Positions 17,260 through 25,980 are shown, numbered from the stretch's first letter. The stretch: DNA of 64,000 bases from 2-02-FULL-47-50 sp964479045 (GCA_964479045.1 CAYZJI010000001.1:350322-414321); one strand, 5' to 3'. Notes: generated from the sequence alone by a model not told the origin. Numbers and translations: made by a program.

Positions 17260-17571
17260 ATGAGTATTTCAGTAGAAAAGTTTGTAGCCCCGATTCAGGC
17301 CCTGAGTGCGCTGAATGTTGCCAATATCGAGAAGCTGGTCAGCCTGCAGGTTGAAGCGATCGAAGAAATGGCCAAAGTCGGTGTTGAGTCCCTGAAGAAG
17401 GCTGCGGCAGTGAAGGATCTGGACGGTGCCAAGAGCTATTACACCAGCCAGGCTGAAGTGGCCAAGAGCGTTATAGAAGGTGCGGTTGCCCGTGGCAAGT
17501 CCGTGACCGAGATTGCCCAGGCCTATCCGGCCAGCATCAAGAAAATCTTTGATGCTGCTGTTGCTGCCTAA
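17260..17571 (+). CDS. Phasin family protein
   Basis: A 103-residue, mostly alpha-helical, Ala- and Lys-rich protein of the phasin family, whose members coat polyhydroxyalkanoate granules. It has the characteristic amphipathic pattern NIEKLVSLQVEAIEEMAKVG and SYYTSQAEVAKSVIEG. It has no signal peptide and is flanked by its own promoter candidate and a strong terminator, so it is monocistronic. AGGAG stands 8 nt before the ATG. Short phasins of this type also occur in species without PHA, so polymer storage is inferred. No PHA synthase gene is in the window. Confidence 0.88.
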   Translation: MSISVEKFVAPIQALSALNVANIEKLVSLQVEAIEEMAKVGVESLKKAAAVKDLDGAKSYYTSQAEVAKSVIEGAVARGKSVTEIAQAYPASIKKIFDAAVAA

Positions 17572-17597
17572 TCCGTCAGGTACAAAAGCTGTAAACG

Positions 17598-17626
17598 AAA
17601 AAGCCGCTCAAATGAGCGGCTTTTTT
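17598..17626 (+). terminator. Rho-independent terminator of the phasin gene
   Basis: A 7-bp stem GCCGCTC/GAGCGGC with an AAAT loop is flanked by A5 and T6, so it can work in both directions. It lies 27 nt after the phasin stop and also beyond the end of the convergent SMP-30-like gene. Confidence 0.93.
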
Positions 17627-17646
17627 ATTGCTGAAATAAAAGCCGG

Positions 17647-18528
17647 TTATTGTATTTTGTAAGCGAGCAGTGTGTTGCCCATCATCATGGGCAACAGAAT
17701 GATGTTTTGATCCTGCAGATACTCATGATCGGCCATGCCTTGTTCGAGTACGAGCAGTTCCTCAACTTCGCCGGTTTTGCTGATGCGCAGTAATTTGCCG
17801 GCCATCCAGTCAGTCACATAAAACACGCCTTTGCTGTCGGTCTCCACGCCGTCCAGGTTACCGATGGGAGTGCCCGGCCCGATGGAAGTTATGGTTTTGT
17901 CAGCAATTGAAATGCTTTTCATGTGTCCCGGTACCTGTGTCGCAAAACCATCTGTCATTATGCCCCAGGCACCTACATACAAGGTGTTGCCATCTACCAG
18001 CAGACCGTTTGGTGCTTGCAGATCCGGCGTTTCCAGCCAGAGGGAAAACGCGCCATCTTTCAGAATATGAATACGGTTAAGTGCCATATCGGAAACATAC
18101 ACATCACCGTTAACGCCTGCCGCAACATCATTCAGGAATTGTGCATCGCTGACCTGATAGCGGTTGGTAATTGTTGCTGTCGGAATATCAATTTCAACGA
18201 GCGTATCGATATCGGCGGTATAGAGTTTATCACCATGGATGGCGAGCCCTTTGGGTGCATTCATACCCGTCACCCAGTCCAGTTTCAGGATTTGACCGTC
18301 CAGTGAAACACGGGAAATAAATCCATTGCTGTCCTTGTCGCCAGCATTGCCGTTGACATTGGAAATATACAGCACATTGTTTTTCTGATCGTAGACCACA
18401 GATTCCGGGTTACTGAAACCGGGCGTTTCCCAGAGTTTCTGCAGGGTGGGTTGTCCGGCACAGGCAATCGCGGAGACTGATGATGCCAGAAGGAGTATGA
18501 GTAAACGCAAGGAGTATGGGAAGTTCAT
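17647..18528 (-). CDS. Secreted SMP-30/gluconolactonase-like beta-propeller protein
   Basis: A 293-residue protein with an N-terminal signal peptide (1-24, ending AIACA) and repeated blades typical of the SMP-30/gluconolactonase superfamily. The metal-site residues of that fold appear to be present as Glu42 (NPESVVYD), Asn174 (APNGLLVDG) and Asp226 (NLDGVETD). It would act in the periplasm as a lactonase or a sugar- or peptide-binding propeller; the substrate is unknown. The Cys near the cleavage site does not form a good lipobox. It follows trpC by 17 nt but has no known link to tryptophan. Confidence 0.78.
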   Translation of the reverse strand: MNFPYSLRLLILLLASSVSAIACAGQPTLQKLWETPGFSNPESVVYDQKNNVLYISNVNGNAGDKDSNGFISRVSLDGQILKLDWVTGMNAPKGLAIHGDKLYTADIDTLVEIDIPTATITNRYQVSDAQFLNDVAAGVNGDVYVSDMALNRIHILKDGAFSLWLETPDLQAPNGLLVDGNTLYVGAWGIMTDGFATQVPGHMKSISIADKTITSIGPGTPIGNLDGVETDSKGVFYVTDWMAGKLLRISKTGEVEELLVLEQGMADHEYLQDQNIILLPMMMGNTLLAYKIQ

Positions 18529-18545
18529 TTTCAGGAGTGCCTCGT

Positions 18546-19349
18546 TCAGTTAATTTCAAAAAGTTCTTTGAGTTTTTCACCGGGATCAGGAGACGCCATG
18601 AAGGCTTCACCCACCAGAAAAACATTCACATTATGTTTGCGCATCAGCCGCACATCATCCTGCGTATGGATGCCGCTTTCGGTGACGACCGTACGGTCCG
18701 GAAACACATCGCGCAACAATCCAATCGTGGTATTGATGTCGGTTTTAAAAGTACGCAAATCGCGGTTGTTAATGCCAATCAGTGGCAGGCGCAGCATCAG
18801 TGCCCGTTCCAGCTCTTCGCGATCATGGACTTCGACCAGCACATCCATATGCAGTTCAGTGGCGATGTCTGCAAGTTCGCGCAGCATGCTGTCTGACAAC
18901 GCAGCGACGATCAGTAATATGCAGTCTGCGCCGATGACGCGTGATTCATAAATTTGATAAGGGTCAATCATGAAGTCCTTGCGCAATACCGGCAGAGCAC
19001 AGGCATTGCGGGCGGCGATCAGATAATCATCAGACCCCTGAAAGAAATCCTCGTCTGTCAGCACGGACAAGCAGGTGGCGCCGGCGCGTGCATAGCTTTT
19101 CGCGATCGCGGCCGGATCGAAATCCTTGCGGATGATGCCCTTGCTGGGTGACGCTTTCTTGATTTCAGCAATAACAGCAGGCTTTCCGTGGCTGATGGCT
19201 TTCTGAATGGCAATTTCAAATCCACGCAGCGGCGAGCTGTCAGTAATTCTGGACTTGAGATCAGCCAGACTGGCTTTGGATTTGCGCGCAGCGACTTCAT
19301 CCGCCTTGTGGGCGATGATCTTTTTAAGTATGTCAGCCTGATCCTGCAT
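18546..19349 (-). CDS. trpC: Indole-3-glycerol phosphate synthase
   Basis: TrpC closes the indole ring in tryptophan synthesis. It is a monofunctional 267-residue TIM barrel, not fused to TrpF as in E. coli. Signature elements are VIAEIKKASPSKG (catalytic Lys), VLTDEDFFQGS, VLRKDFMIDPYQ and GINNRDLRTF. It begins 5 nt after trpD and is the last biosynthetic gene of the trpE-G-D-C cluster; trpF, trpB and trpA are not here. Confidence 0.97.
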   Translation of the reverse strand: MQDQADILKKIIAHKADEVAARKSKASLADLKSRITDSSPLRGFEIAIQKAISHGKPAVIAEIKKASPSKGIIRKDFDPAAIAKSYARAGATCLSVLTDEDFFQGSDDYLIAARNACALPVLRKDFMIDPYQIYESRVIGADCILLIVAALSDSMLRELADIATELHMDVLVEVHDREELERALMLRLPLIGINNRDLRTFKTDINTTIGLLRDVFPDRTVVTESGIHTQDDVRLMRKHNVNVFLVGEAFMASPDPGEKLKELFEIN

Positions 19350-19354
19350 AAGCG

Positions 19355-20371
19355 CTAGAAACTTCCGGCCAGTTGTACCAGTTGATTGAGCTTGGCGCGT
19401 GCGGCTCCGGAGGCAAGGACATTTGCTGCGGTCTTTATTCCACCGGCAATATCCTGTGTGAGTCCCGCGGTATAAATCGCCGCACCGGCATTCAGCAGCA
19501 CAATATCACGCGCCGGTCCTGGCTGGTTATCCAGCACGGCCAGCATTTTCTGCAGACTGTCGTTCACACTGGTGACGGCCAGTGTTTTGATATCACTGCG
19601 GTCAAAACCAAACTGTTCAGGGGTAATGCTGTATTCCTTAATAATGTCATTTCGCAGTTCACAGATGGAGGTGGCTGCCGCGATGCTGATTTCATCCAGC
19701 CCGTCTTCGGCATGCACCACCAGCACGTGTTCACTGCCGAGGTTTTTTAATACTTCAGCCAGTTTATGCAGCCACTGTTTGCTGAACACACCCAGTACCT
19801 GATTTTGCGCACCGGCCGGATTGGTGAGTGGGCCAAGTATGTTGAAGATCGTACGCACTCCCAGTTCCTTGCGAGGACCAATGGCATGTTTCATGGCGCC
19901 ATGATGACTGGGGGCAAACATGAAACCGATACCGGTTTTCTCGATGCATTCCGCCACCTGTTCTGCAGACAAACCAATCTTTACGCCCGCTGCTTCGAGC
20001 ACATCGGCGCTGCCGGATTTGCTGGAGACAGAACGGTTACCATGCTTGGCGACATGCGCACCGGCTGCTGCTGTAACGAAAGCAACTGTGGTGGAGATAT
20101 TAAACGTATTGGCGCCATCACCACCGGTGCCACACGTATCGATCAGATGGGGTTTATTGACATTGACCCGGGTGGACAGATCACGCATGACATTCGCAGC
20201 AGCAGTGATCTCATCCACGGTTTCACCTTTCATGCGCAGGCCTACCAGAAATCCGGCAATCTGCGCCGGTGTGCAGGCGCCGGTCATAATGGACTGCATG
20301 ACCTCACGCATGTCATCCCTGCTGAGGTCACGACGTTCCAGAATCTGCTGGATGGCCTGTTGGATGTGCAT
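19355..20371 (-). CDS. trpD: Anthranilate phosphoribosyltransferase
   Basis: TrpD joins anthranilate to PRPP. The 338 residues show the PRPP/Mg loop DTCGTGGDGANTFNIS, the KHGNRSVSSKSGSADVLEA segment and the catalytic-domain motif GPLTNPAGAQNQVLGV. It is a separate gene, not fused to trpG. An 89-bp gap containing a TGTCATTTCGA palindrome separates it from trpG. The PRPP substrate is made by prs, encoded elsewhere in the window. Confidence 0.97.
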   Translation of the reverse strand: MHIQQAIQQILERRDLSRDDMREVMQSIMTGACTPAQIAGFLVGLRMKGETVDEITAAANVMRDLSTRVNVNKPHLIDTCGTGGDGANTFNISTTVAFVTAAAGAHVAKHGNRSVSSKSGSADVLEAAGVKIGLSAEQVAECIEKTGIGFMFAPSHHGAMKHAIGPRKELGVRTIFNILGPLTNPAGAQNQVLGVFSKQWLHKLAEVLKNLGSEHVLVVHAEDGLDEISIAAATSICELRNDIIKEYSITPEQFGFDRSDIKTLAVTSVNDSLQKMLAVLDNQPGPARDIVLLNAGAAIYTAGLTQDIAGGIKTAANVLASGAARAKLNQLVQLAGSF

Positions 20372-20397
20372 TGTAATTATGAAGTCTTTGCAAAGGG

Positions 20398-20448
20398 TGT
20401 CATTTCGAACATAGTACTATGAGATTTCTCCCTGCGGTCGAAATGACA
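20398..20448 (-). repeat. TGTCATTTCGA palindromic element, copy 1
   Basis: A 51-bp element between trpG and trpD has inverted ends TGTCATTTCGA and TCGAAATGACA, with an internal GATTTCTCCCTGCGG block. Related copies occur at 25994-26022, 54074-54144 and 57730-57758. Placed inside the trp operon, the hairpin could affect mRNA processing between trpG and trpD. Confidence 0.85.
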
Positions 20449-20460
20449 GAAAATAATTTC

Positions 20461-21042
20461 TTATTTGATTTGTAGAAAATTATTCAGCAATTCATGGCCA
20501 TAGGCCGTGAGTATGGATTCCGGATGGAACTGTACGCCGGAGACGGGATAGTCCTTGTGCCGCACGCCCATGATTTCATCAATGCCCCCTTCTGCATTTT
20601 TGGTCCAGGCAGTGACCTCCAGACAATCAGGCACGGTTTTCTTGTCGATCACCAGTGAATGATAACGGGTGGCGGTAAAAGGAATGTCCAGGCCTTTAAA
20701 GACATCGGTACTGTTATGATAGATTTCCGAGGTCTTGCCGTGCATGATTTTACTGGCATGGATCACATGCCCGCCAAAGACCTGGCCGATACTCTGATGA
20801 CCTAGGCATACACCGAGGATCGGCATCTTGCCCTTGAAGCGTTCGATCAGGCCGAGTGATATGCCGGCTTCATTCGGTGTGCAGGGACCGGGTGAAATCA
20901 CAATCCGGTCAGGCGAAAGTTCTTCCACCTGATCGAGCGTGATCTGATCGTTCCGGTACACGTGTACATCCTGACCCAGCTCACCAAAATACTGCACCAG
21001 GTTATAGGTAAAGGAATCGTAATTATCAATCATCAGCAACAT
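20461..21042 (-). CDS. trpG: Anthranilate synthase component II (glutamine amidotransferase)
   Basis: This subunit hydrolyses glutamine to supply ammonia to TrpE; the same protein often also serves p-aminobenzoate synthesis. The 193 residues begin MLLMIDNYDSFTYNLVQYF. They carry the class I amidotransferase triad: Cys in ILGVCLGHQSIGQVFGG and His/Glu in VQFHPES. ATG 21042 is chosen because the conserved N-terminus starts there; the frame to 21087 runs back into trpE. Ten nt separate it from trpE. Confidence 0.96.
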   Translation of the reverse strand: MLLMIDNYDSFTYNLVQYFGELGQDVHVYRNDQITLDQVEELSPDRIVISPGPCTPNEAGISLGLIERFKGKMPILGVCLGHQSIGQVFGGHVIHASKIMHGKTSEIYHNSTDVFKGLDIPFTATRYHSLVIDKKTVPDCLEVTAWTKNAEGGIDEIMGVRHKDYPVSGVQFHPESILTAYGHELLNNFLQIK

Positions 21043-21052
21043 GGCAATGGCC

Positions 21053-22537
21053 TCAATTCGGTAACTGATCCAGTCCGTTTTCCGCAAGCGTTACTGCGCG
21101 GAACGTGGCGCGTCCCTTGTTCATGGTCTCTTCCCATTCGTTACGTGGCACGGAATCGGCTACGATGCCGGCCCCGGCCTGGATGTGCAACGTATTATTC
21201 TTGATCACCGAGGTGCGTATCGCGATCGCCGTGTCCATATTGCCGGACCAGGAGAGATATCCAATGGCTCCGGCATATACACCGCGCTTGACGGGTTCGA
21301 GTTCGTTGATGATTTCCATCGCGCGGATTTTCGGCGCACCGGACACCGTGCCGGCCGGGAAGGTGGCCCGCAAAACATCCAGTGCAGTTTTGCCGTCTTT
21401 CAGTTGCCCGGTGACATTCGAGACGATATGCATCACATGCGAATAACGTTCGATGATCATTTTATCGGTCAGTTTTACGCTGCCGATTTTGGCAACACGA
21501 CCGACATCATTACGGCCCAGATCGATCAACATCAAATGTTCAGCGAGTTCTTTCGGGTCAGCCAGCAGATCTTTTTCCAGTGCAATATCTTCAGCTTCGT
21601 TGGCCCCGCGTGGACGGGTGCCGGCAATCGGCCGCACGGTCACCACACCTTCTTCTACCCGCACGAGAATTTCCGGTGACGACCCCACAATATGAAAATC
21701 ATCCAGATGAATATAAAACATATAGGGTGACGGATTCAGGCAACGCAGCGCACGATATAAATTGATGGGTGGCGCAGAAAACGGAATGGATAGCCGTTGC
21801 GAGAGCACCACCTGCATGACATCGCCTTCAAGAATGTAATGCTTGATACGTTCTACAGCCTGTTCAAATTTTTCACGTGTAAACCCGGACTTGAAATCAT
21901 GTTCGTGCACATCACGCTTGTCCGGGGCGGGTTGTTTGATCACGCTGTTACTGAGTTTTTGTGTAATCTGGTCGAGTTGCAGTTGCGCCTGTTTGAGAGC
22001 ATCTTTCTCGTCCGTATTGGCATGCACAATGATATGCAGCTTGCCGCTCAGGTTGTCGAACACGACCACCTGATCCGAAACCATCAGCAAAATATCGGGA
22101 TTCTGTAACGGATCATCGTTATCACATGCCAGTCGTGGTTCAATGTAACGTATGGTGTCATAGCCAAAGTAACCGACGAGGCCGCCGGCAAAACGCGGCA
22201 CGCCCGGCAATTCAGGTACACGGAACTGCTGTTTGAATTCTTCAATGTCGCGCAGCGGGTCCTGTGTCTGTTTTCTGGAAATCACCTTGCCGTTTTTTTC
22301 AATGACAAGTTCGTTACCTGTGACCCGGAACACCGTATCGCACGAGAGACCGATGATGGAATAACGCCCCCACTTTTCGCCGCCCTGAACAGATTCGAAC
22401 AGATAGGAGTAAGGCGTGTTGGCCAGTTTCATGTAGGCGCTGAGTGGCGTATCAAGGTCCGCCAGCACCTCGCGCACCACCGGAATGCGGTTGTAATTTT
22501 GTTTTGCGAGGCTCGCAAACAATTCCGGTGTCATCAT
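21053..22537 (-). CDS. trpE: Anthranilate synthase component I
   Basis: TrpE converts chorismate to anthranilate. The 494 residues include the tryptophan-feedback site near the N-terminus (the region of TPYSYLFESVQGG) and the chorismate-binding domain with FMFYIHL-like, GSSPEILVRVEEG, RPIAGTRPRG, IDLGRNDVGRV and AGAGIVADSVP motifs. It starts 7 nt after gph, so it is expressed from the rpe-gph transcript as in Pseudomonas. No leader peptide or attenuator is visible. Confidence 0.97.
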   Translation of the reverse strand: MMTPELFASLAKQNYNRIPVVREVLADLDTPLSAYMKLANTPYSYLFESVQGGEKWGRYSIIGLSCDTVFRVTGNELVIEKNGKVISRKQTQDPLRDIEEFKQQFRVPELPGVPRFAGGLVGYFGYDTIRYIEPRLACDNDDPLQNPDILLMVSDQVVVFDNLSGKLHIIVHANTDEKDALKQAQLQLDQITQKLSNSVIKQPAPDKRDVHEHDFKSGFTREKFEQAVERIKHYILEGDVMQVVLSQRLSIPFSAPPINLYRALRCLNPSPYMFYIHLDDFHIVGSSPEILVRVEEGVVTVRPIAGTRPRGANEAEDIALEKDLLADPKELAEHLMLIDLGRNDVGRVAKIGSVKLTDKMIIERYSHVMHIVSNVTGQLKDGKTALDVLRATFPAGTVSGAPKIRAMEIINELEPVKRGVYAGAIGYLSWSGNMDTAIAIRTSVIKNNTLHIQAGAGIVADSVPRNEWEETMNKGRATFRAVTLAENGLDQLPN

Positions 22538-22544
22538 AAGAACA

Positions 22545-23216
22545 TTACGCCATCAGGGCCGGCAGTTCCGCCAGCGTATCCACCACGGCATCCGGTTGTG
22601 CTTCACGGATGTCGCGGCCATGATTGTAGCCATAGGAGACACACAGGATCTGGAAGCCGGCGGCACGCGCGGCATTCACATCATTCATGGAATCGCCTAC
22701 CATCAATGCCTTGTCCGGTGTCACATTGAAAAAATGCGCGGCGTGCAGCAAGGGTAACGGATCGGGTTTCTTTTTCGGCAGGGAATCCCCGGACAACACA
22801 ATGCCGAAATCATCAAACACACCCAGCGCCTTCAACAGGATGTGGGTGAATTTTTCGCGTTTGTTGGTGACGCAACCTATTTTGTAATTATTGCGTTTGA
22901 GATAATCGAGCCCTTCCGCGACACCCTCATAAAAACGTGAGCGGGTGGCGGCATTCTCGGTGTAGATGTCCATAAAGATCGGCAGGGCGCGGCTGAACAG
23001 TTCCGCATCCGGTTCACCCTCCATGTTATCGATCAGCGCGCGTTTCAGGGTGCGTTCAATACCATTCCCGATCCAGTGCCGGATTTTCTGTTCACCACGT
23101 GCAGGGATGCCAAGTTCAGCGAGAGTGGCGTCAACGGAATAGGCGAGGTCCGGCGCGGAGTCCACCAGGGTGCCGTCCAGATCGAACAATACCATTTCGG
23201 GTTTTTTTAATGCCAT
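22545..23216 (-). CDS. gph: Phosphoglycolate phosphatase
   Basis: A 223-residue HAD-superfamily phosphatase that removes 2-phosphoglycolate formed by DNA repair or oxygenase activity. HAD motif I is LFDLDGTLVDSAPDLA, motif III includes KKKPDPLP, and motif IV is MVGDSMNDVNAARAAG, with the alpha-helical cap between I and III. It sits between rpe and trpE, the conserved proteobacterial order that supports Gph over other HAD phosphatases. Confidence 0.93.
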   Translation of the reverse strand: MALKKPEMVLFDLDGTLVDSAPDLAYSVDATLAELGIPARGEQKIRHWIGNGIERTLKRALIDNMEGEPDAELFSRALPIFMDIYTENAATRSRFYEGVAEGLDYLKRNNYKIGCVTNKREKFTHILLKALGVFDDFGIVLSGDSLPKKKPDPLPLLHAAHFFNVTPDKALMVGDSMNDVNAARAAGFQILCVSYGYNHGRDIREAQPDAVVDTLAELPALMA

Positions 23217-23270
23217 AAAGTGAAAAAATACTTAAGGAAGCCTTTATTAAATAACCACGTCACACCTGAA

Positions 23271-23366
23271 CGTCATTCCGGCGAACCCCGTATCGTGGTA
23301 CGGGGCAGGCGCCGGAATCCAGTAATACAATTTTTTACTGGATGCCGGGTCAGGCCCGGCATGACG
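23271..23366. repeat. CGTCATTCCGG palindromic element in the rpe-gph gap
   Basis: A 96-bp element has inverted termini CGTCAT and ATGACG. Inside are stem-loops CCCCGTA/TACGGGG, CCAGTAA/TTACTGG and GCCGGG/CCCGGC. The CGTCATTCCGGCG end is typical of small non-coding intergenic elements known in many proteobacteria. It interrupts the rpe-gph operon. A half copy (GTCCGGAATGACA) may lie near 54932-54944. Confidence 0.85.
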
Positions 23367-23397
23367 ATGAGAATAATTGATCATATACATCTAAAAA

Positions 23398-24072
23398 TTA
23401 CGATTTTACTTTCGCGAGTTCATCCCGCATCTGTTTGATGGTGGCTTTATAGTCCTTGCTGCCGAAGATGGCGGAGCCGGCCACAAACGTGTCTGCGCCA
23501 GCCTCGGCGATCATCCGGATGTTGTCGGTTTTCACGCCGCCGTCAATTTCCAGCCGGATGTTCAATCCGCTTTCATTAATCATGCGCCGGGCGATGCGCA
23601 GTTTTTCCAGGCTCGATGTAATAAATGACTGTCCACCAAAGCCCGGATTGACCGACATCAGCAGCACCATGTCCACCTTGTCCAGCACATGCTTCAGGTA
23701 ATCCAGCGACGTGGCCGGGTTGAATACCAGCCCCGCCTTGCAGCCGTTGTCCCGGATCAGTTGCAGCGTGCGGTCAATATGCTCGCTCGCTTCCGGGTGA
23801 AAGGTAATGTAGTTCGCTCCGGCTTTGGCAAAGTCCGGGATAATCCGGTCCACCGGCTTGATCATCAGGTGCACATCCATCGGCGCTTTGATGCCGTATT
23901 TGCGCAGGGCCTCGACCACTACCGGCCCGAAGGTCAGGTTGGGCACGTAATGGTTGTCCATCACGTCCACATGGATCAGGTCGGCCCCGGCGGCGAGCAC
24001 CGCTTCCACGTCCGGGCCAAGCCGGGCCATGTCAGCAGACAAAATTGAGGGGGCAATAATGAAATCGGCCAT
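23398..24072 (-). CDS. rpe: Ribulose-phosphate 3-epimerase
   Basis: Rpe interconverts ribulose-5-phosphate and xylulose-5-phosphate in the pentose phosphate and Calvin pathways. The 224-residue TIM barrel starts MADFIIAPSILSADMARLG and contains the metal and catalytic motifs HVDVMDNHYVPNLT, DVHLMI, VNPGFGGQ and EIDGGVKTDN. ATG 24072 marks the family N-terminus; the upstream 94-codon extension crosses the divergent gene's leader and is not conserved-looking. It leads the rpe-gph-trpEGDC run. Confidence 0.97.
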   Translation of the reverse strand: MADFIIAPSILSADMARLGPDVEAVLAAGADLIHVDVMDNHYVPNLTFGPVVVEALRKYGIKAPMDVHLMIKPVDRIIPDFAKAGANYITFHPEASEHIDRTLQLIRDNGCKAGLVFNPATSLDYLKHVLDKVDMVLLMSVNPGFGGQSFITSSLEKLRIARRMINESGLNIRLEIDGGVKTDNIRMIAEAGADTFVAGSAIFGSKDYKATIKQMRDELAKVKS

Positions 24073-24184
24073 ATTGGTTGTGCTGCAACGCTCCAGAGGG
24101 CGCAACTTTACCTGATCATGCGCATCATAGCCACTTGTAGCACTGTCTATCTGTGTTAATTTGAGAGAACCGTTGTCCGGAATC

Positions 24185-25063
24185 ATGGTATCCATGTTTA
24201 TGGCAAAACCGGCAAACTGGCGATATTTACCGCTGATCCTGTGTCTGCAGGTGACATCCCTTGTTGCTGCTGAAATCTGGGACGCCGAACGTGAGCGTGC
24301 AGTGGCCGATAAAATGCAGGGTAGTCTGGATGTCGGGGAAGTTATCTGGCTCAAACATGATGGCGGGTACGAGTTTCCGGGAATTTATGCGCCGGGCGGT
24401 ACGGATCATCCGGAAACTGCCGTGATCCTCCTGCATGGTATGGGCGGTCATCCCGACTGGCCTGATGTGATTTCCCCGCTGCGCAAGTCACTCACCGGTC
24501 TCGGCTGGTCTACCTTTTCCCTGCAAATGCCGGTGTTACTGATCGAAGCTCCGATTGCTGATTACGGCAAGACCCTGAAGGAAGCGGAAAGACGCATACA
24601 TACCGCAGTCGGATATCTCAAAGCTGCAGGTTATTTGCGTATCGTGCTCCTGGGCTATGGTTTCGGCGCCGCTACCGGTGTGTATTACCTCGCGCGTCAT
24701 GATACACAGGAAATCACCGGGCTGGTGATGATCAGTATACTGGCACGAAAATATCTCGAACCGCCCCTGAATCTGAACACATATCTGCGGCAGATCAAAC
24801 GGCCCATACTCGATATCTATGCAGAACATGATCTGCAAACCATCACCGGCACGGCCGATGATCGCCGCCTTGCCGGCCGCCAGAATACGGAACAGTATTA
24901 CCGTCAGGTAAAAATCGCGGGCGCAGACCATTACTACACCGAACAAGGCACGGCGCTCATGCAAAACATTGACCAGTGGCTCCTGAATCCGCACCAGTCC
25001 GGGCAGACCATGGCAGAAACGCCGGAACAGGCGACAGCCCAGACCGTAACAGAGGCAGACTGA
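24185..25063 (+). CDS. DUF3530-family alpha/beta-hydrolase-like exported protein, atypical nucleophile site
   Basis: A 292-residue protein with an N-terminal signal sequence (WRYLPLILCLQVTSLVAA) and an alpha/beta-hydrolase fold. The oxyanion strand is AVILLHGMGGHPDW, and the nucleophile-elbow position reads LLGYGFGAA. The usual Ser is therefore Gly, while a late His is kept in GADHYY. It resembles the DUF3530 family, of unknown function. Three close ATG codons (24185, 24194, 24200) could start it. It is divergent from rpe and faces the DUF4870-NfeD-SPFH genes. It may be a non-catalytic binding protein. Confidence 0.75.
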   Translation: MVSMFMAKPANWRYLPLILCLQVTSLVAAEIWDAERERAVADKMQGSLDVGEVIWLKHDGGYEFPGIYAPGGTDHPETAVILLHGMGGHPDWPDVISPLRKSLTGLGWSTFSLQMPVLLIEAPIADYGKTLKEAERRIHTAVGYLKAAGYLRIVLLGYGFGAATGVYYLARHDTQEITGLVMISILARKYLEPPLNLNTYLRQIKRPILDIYAEHDLQTITGTADDRRLAGRQNTEQYYRQVKIAGADHYYTEQGTALMQNIDQWLLNPHQSGQTMAETPEQATAQTVTEAD

Positions 25064-25173
25064 ACCCCAAGAATTGGTGCAGTCAGCCATACTTGCTGCT
25101 AATCTTGAATGGTGAAGCCGGACGTTCAACCATAACAACTTCACGTCCGGCAAACCTAAAAAGGGGAACCGCC

Positions 25174-25527
25174 ATGAATGATGCCACCATCAGTAAAGAA
25201 GAACGCACTATGGGGATGTTGTGCCATTTAATCGCCCTTGTCGGATTCATTATTCCGTTAGGCAGCATTATCGGCCCACTGGTGATCTGGCTCGTCAAAA
25301 AGGATGAGATGCCGTTTGTAAATGATCAGGGCAAAGAGTCACTCAATTTCGAGATCACCATGTTAATTGGAGTAATTATCTGCCTGATTCTGACGTTCGT
25401 GGTGATTGGGCTCTTTCTGCTGGTGGCGCTGGGGATATATTGGCTGGTATTTGTGATCATTGCCGCCATGAAAGCCAATGAGGGCATTGCATACCGTTAT
25501 CCTTACGCCATACGGCTCATTAAATAA
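25174..25527 (+). CDS. DUF4870 domain membrane protein
   Basis: A 117-residue protein with three hydrophobic stretches (about 16-43, 66-85 and 85-102) and the DUF4870 pattern EERTMGMLCHLIALVGFIIPLG, then LVIWLVKKDEMPFVNDQGKE. Start ATG 25174 has AAGGGGAA upstream; the longer frame starts inside the previous gene. Function unknown. It begins a tight group with an NfeD protein (9-15 nt) and an SPFH protein, so a role in membrane organisation is plausible. Confidence 0.85.
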   Translation: MNDATISKEERTMGMLCHLIALVGFIIPLGSIIGPLVIWLVKKDEMPFVNDQGKESLNFEITMLIGVIICLILTFVVIGLFLLVALGIYWLVFVIIAAMKANEGIAYRYPYAIRLIK

Positions 25528-25542
25528 AGGAGCGTTGTGATT

Positions 25543-25980
25543 ATGGAAGTTTATCTGGTCTGGGTATTGATCGGTTTCGGTCTGATTATCGCCGAACTGC
25601 TCAGCGGCACTTTTTATCTGCTGATGCTTGCTGTTGCCGCGTTCGGTGCGGCGCTCATGGCCTTTTTCAACATGTCATTTCCCATACAAACCATCACCGC
25701 CACAGTGGTGGCCGTGGCCGGCTGCTGGTTTGTGCATCTTTACCGGATCAAGAATGCCCAGCAGCAGATGCCGCCGGTGGATTTTGCCCAGCCGGTGGTG
25801 TTCGAAAACTGGGTGAATGAAGCGGATCGCGTTGCCCGTGTGAAGTATCGTAATGCGCCCTGGGACGCGATCGTGGAAGCCGGTGTGCAGGTGAATCCGG
25901 GAGGTACGCTCTATATTACGCGTGCGGATGGCAATACCCTGACAGTGACCAAAGCCAGACCGGAGTGGAACACAAAATAA
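25543..25980 (+). CDS. NfeD-family membrane protein
   Basis: A 145-residue short NfeD protein: two or three N-terminal membrane helices followed by a C-terminal OB-fold domain with the typical NAPWDAIVEAGVQVNPGGTLYITRADGNTLTV pattern (residues about 105-140). Short NfeD proteins pair with SPFH proteins such as QmcA, whose gene follows here 82 bp downstream. ATG 25543 has AGGAG 10 nt upstream; GTG 25537 is an alternative. There is no N-terminal ClpP-like protease domain, so it is the short class. Confidence 0.9.
   Translation: MEVYLVWVLIGFGLIIAELLSGTFYLLMLAVAAFGAALMAFFNMSFPIQTITATVVAVAGCWFVHLYRIKNAQQQMPPVDFAQPVVFENWVNEADRVARVKYRNAPWDAIVEAGVQVNPGGTLYITRADGNTLTVTKARPEWNTK

Noticed and set aside
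22538..22544. trp leader peptide or attenuator before trpE
   Set aside because: Only 7 nt separate gph and trpE, so there is no room for one.
24073..24354. 94-residue N-terminal extension of Rpe
   Set aside because: It is antisense to the leader and signal peptide of the divergent gene, and Rpe normally starts at MADFIIAPS.
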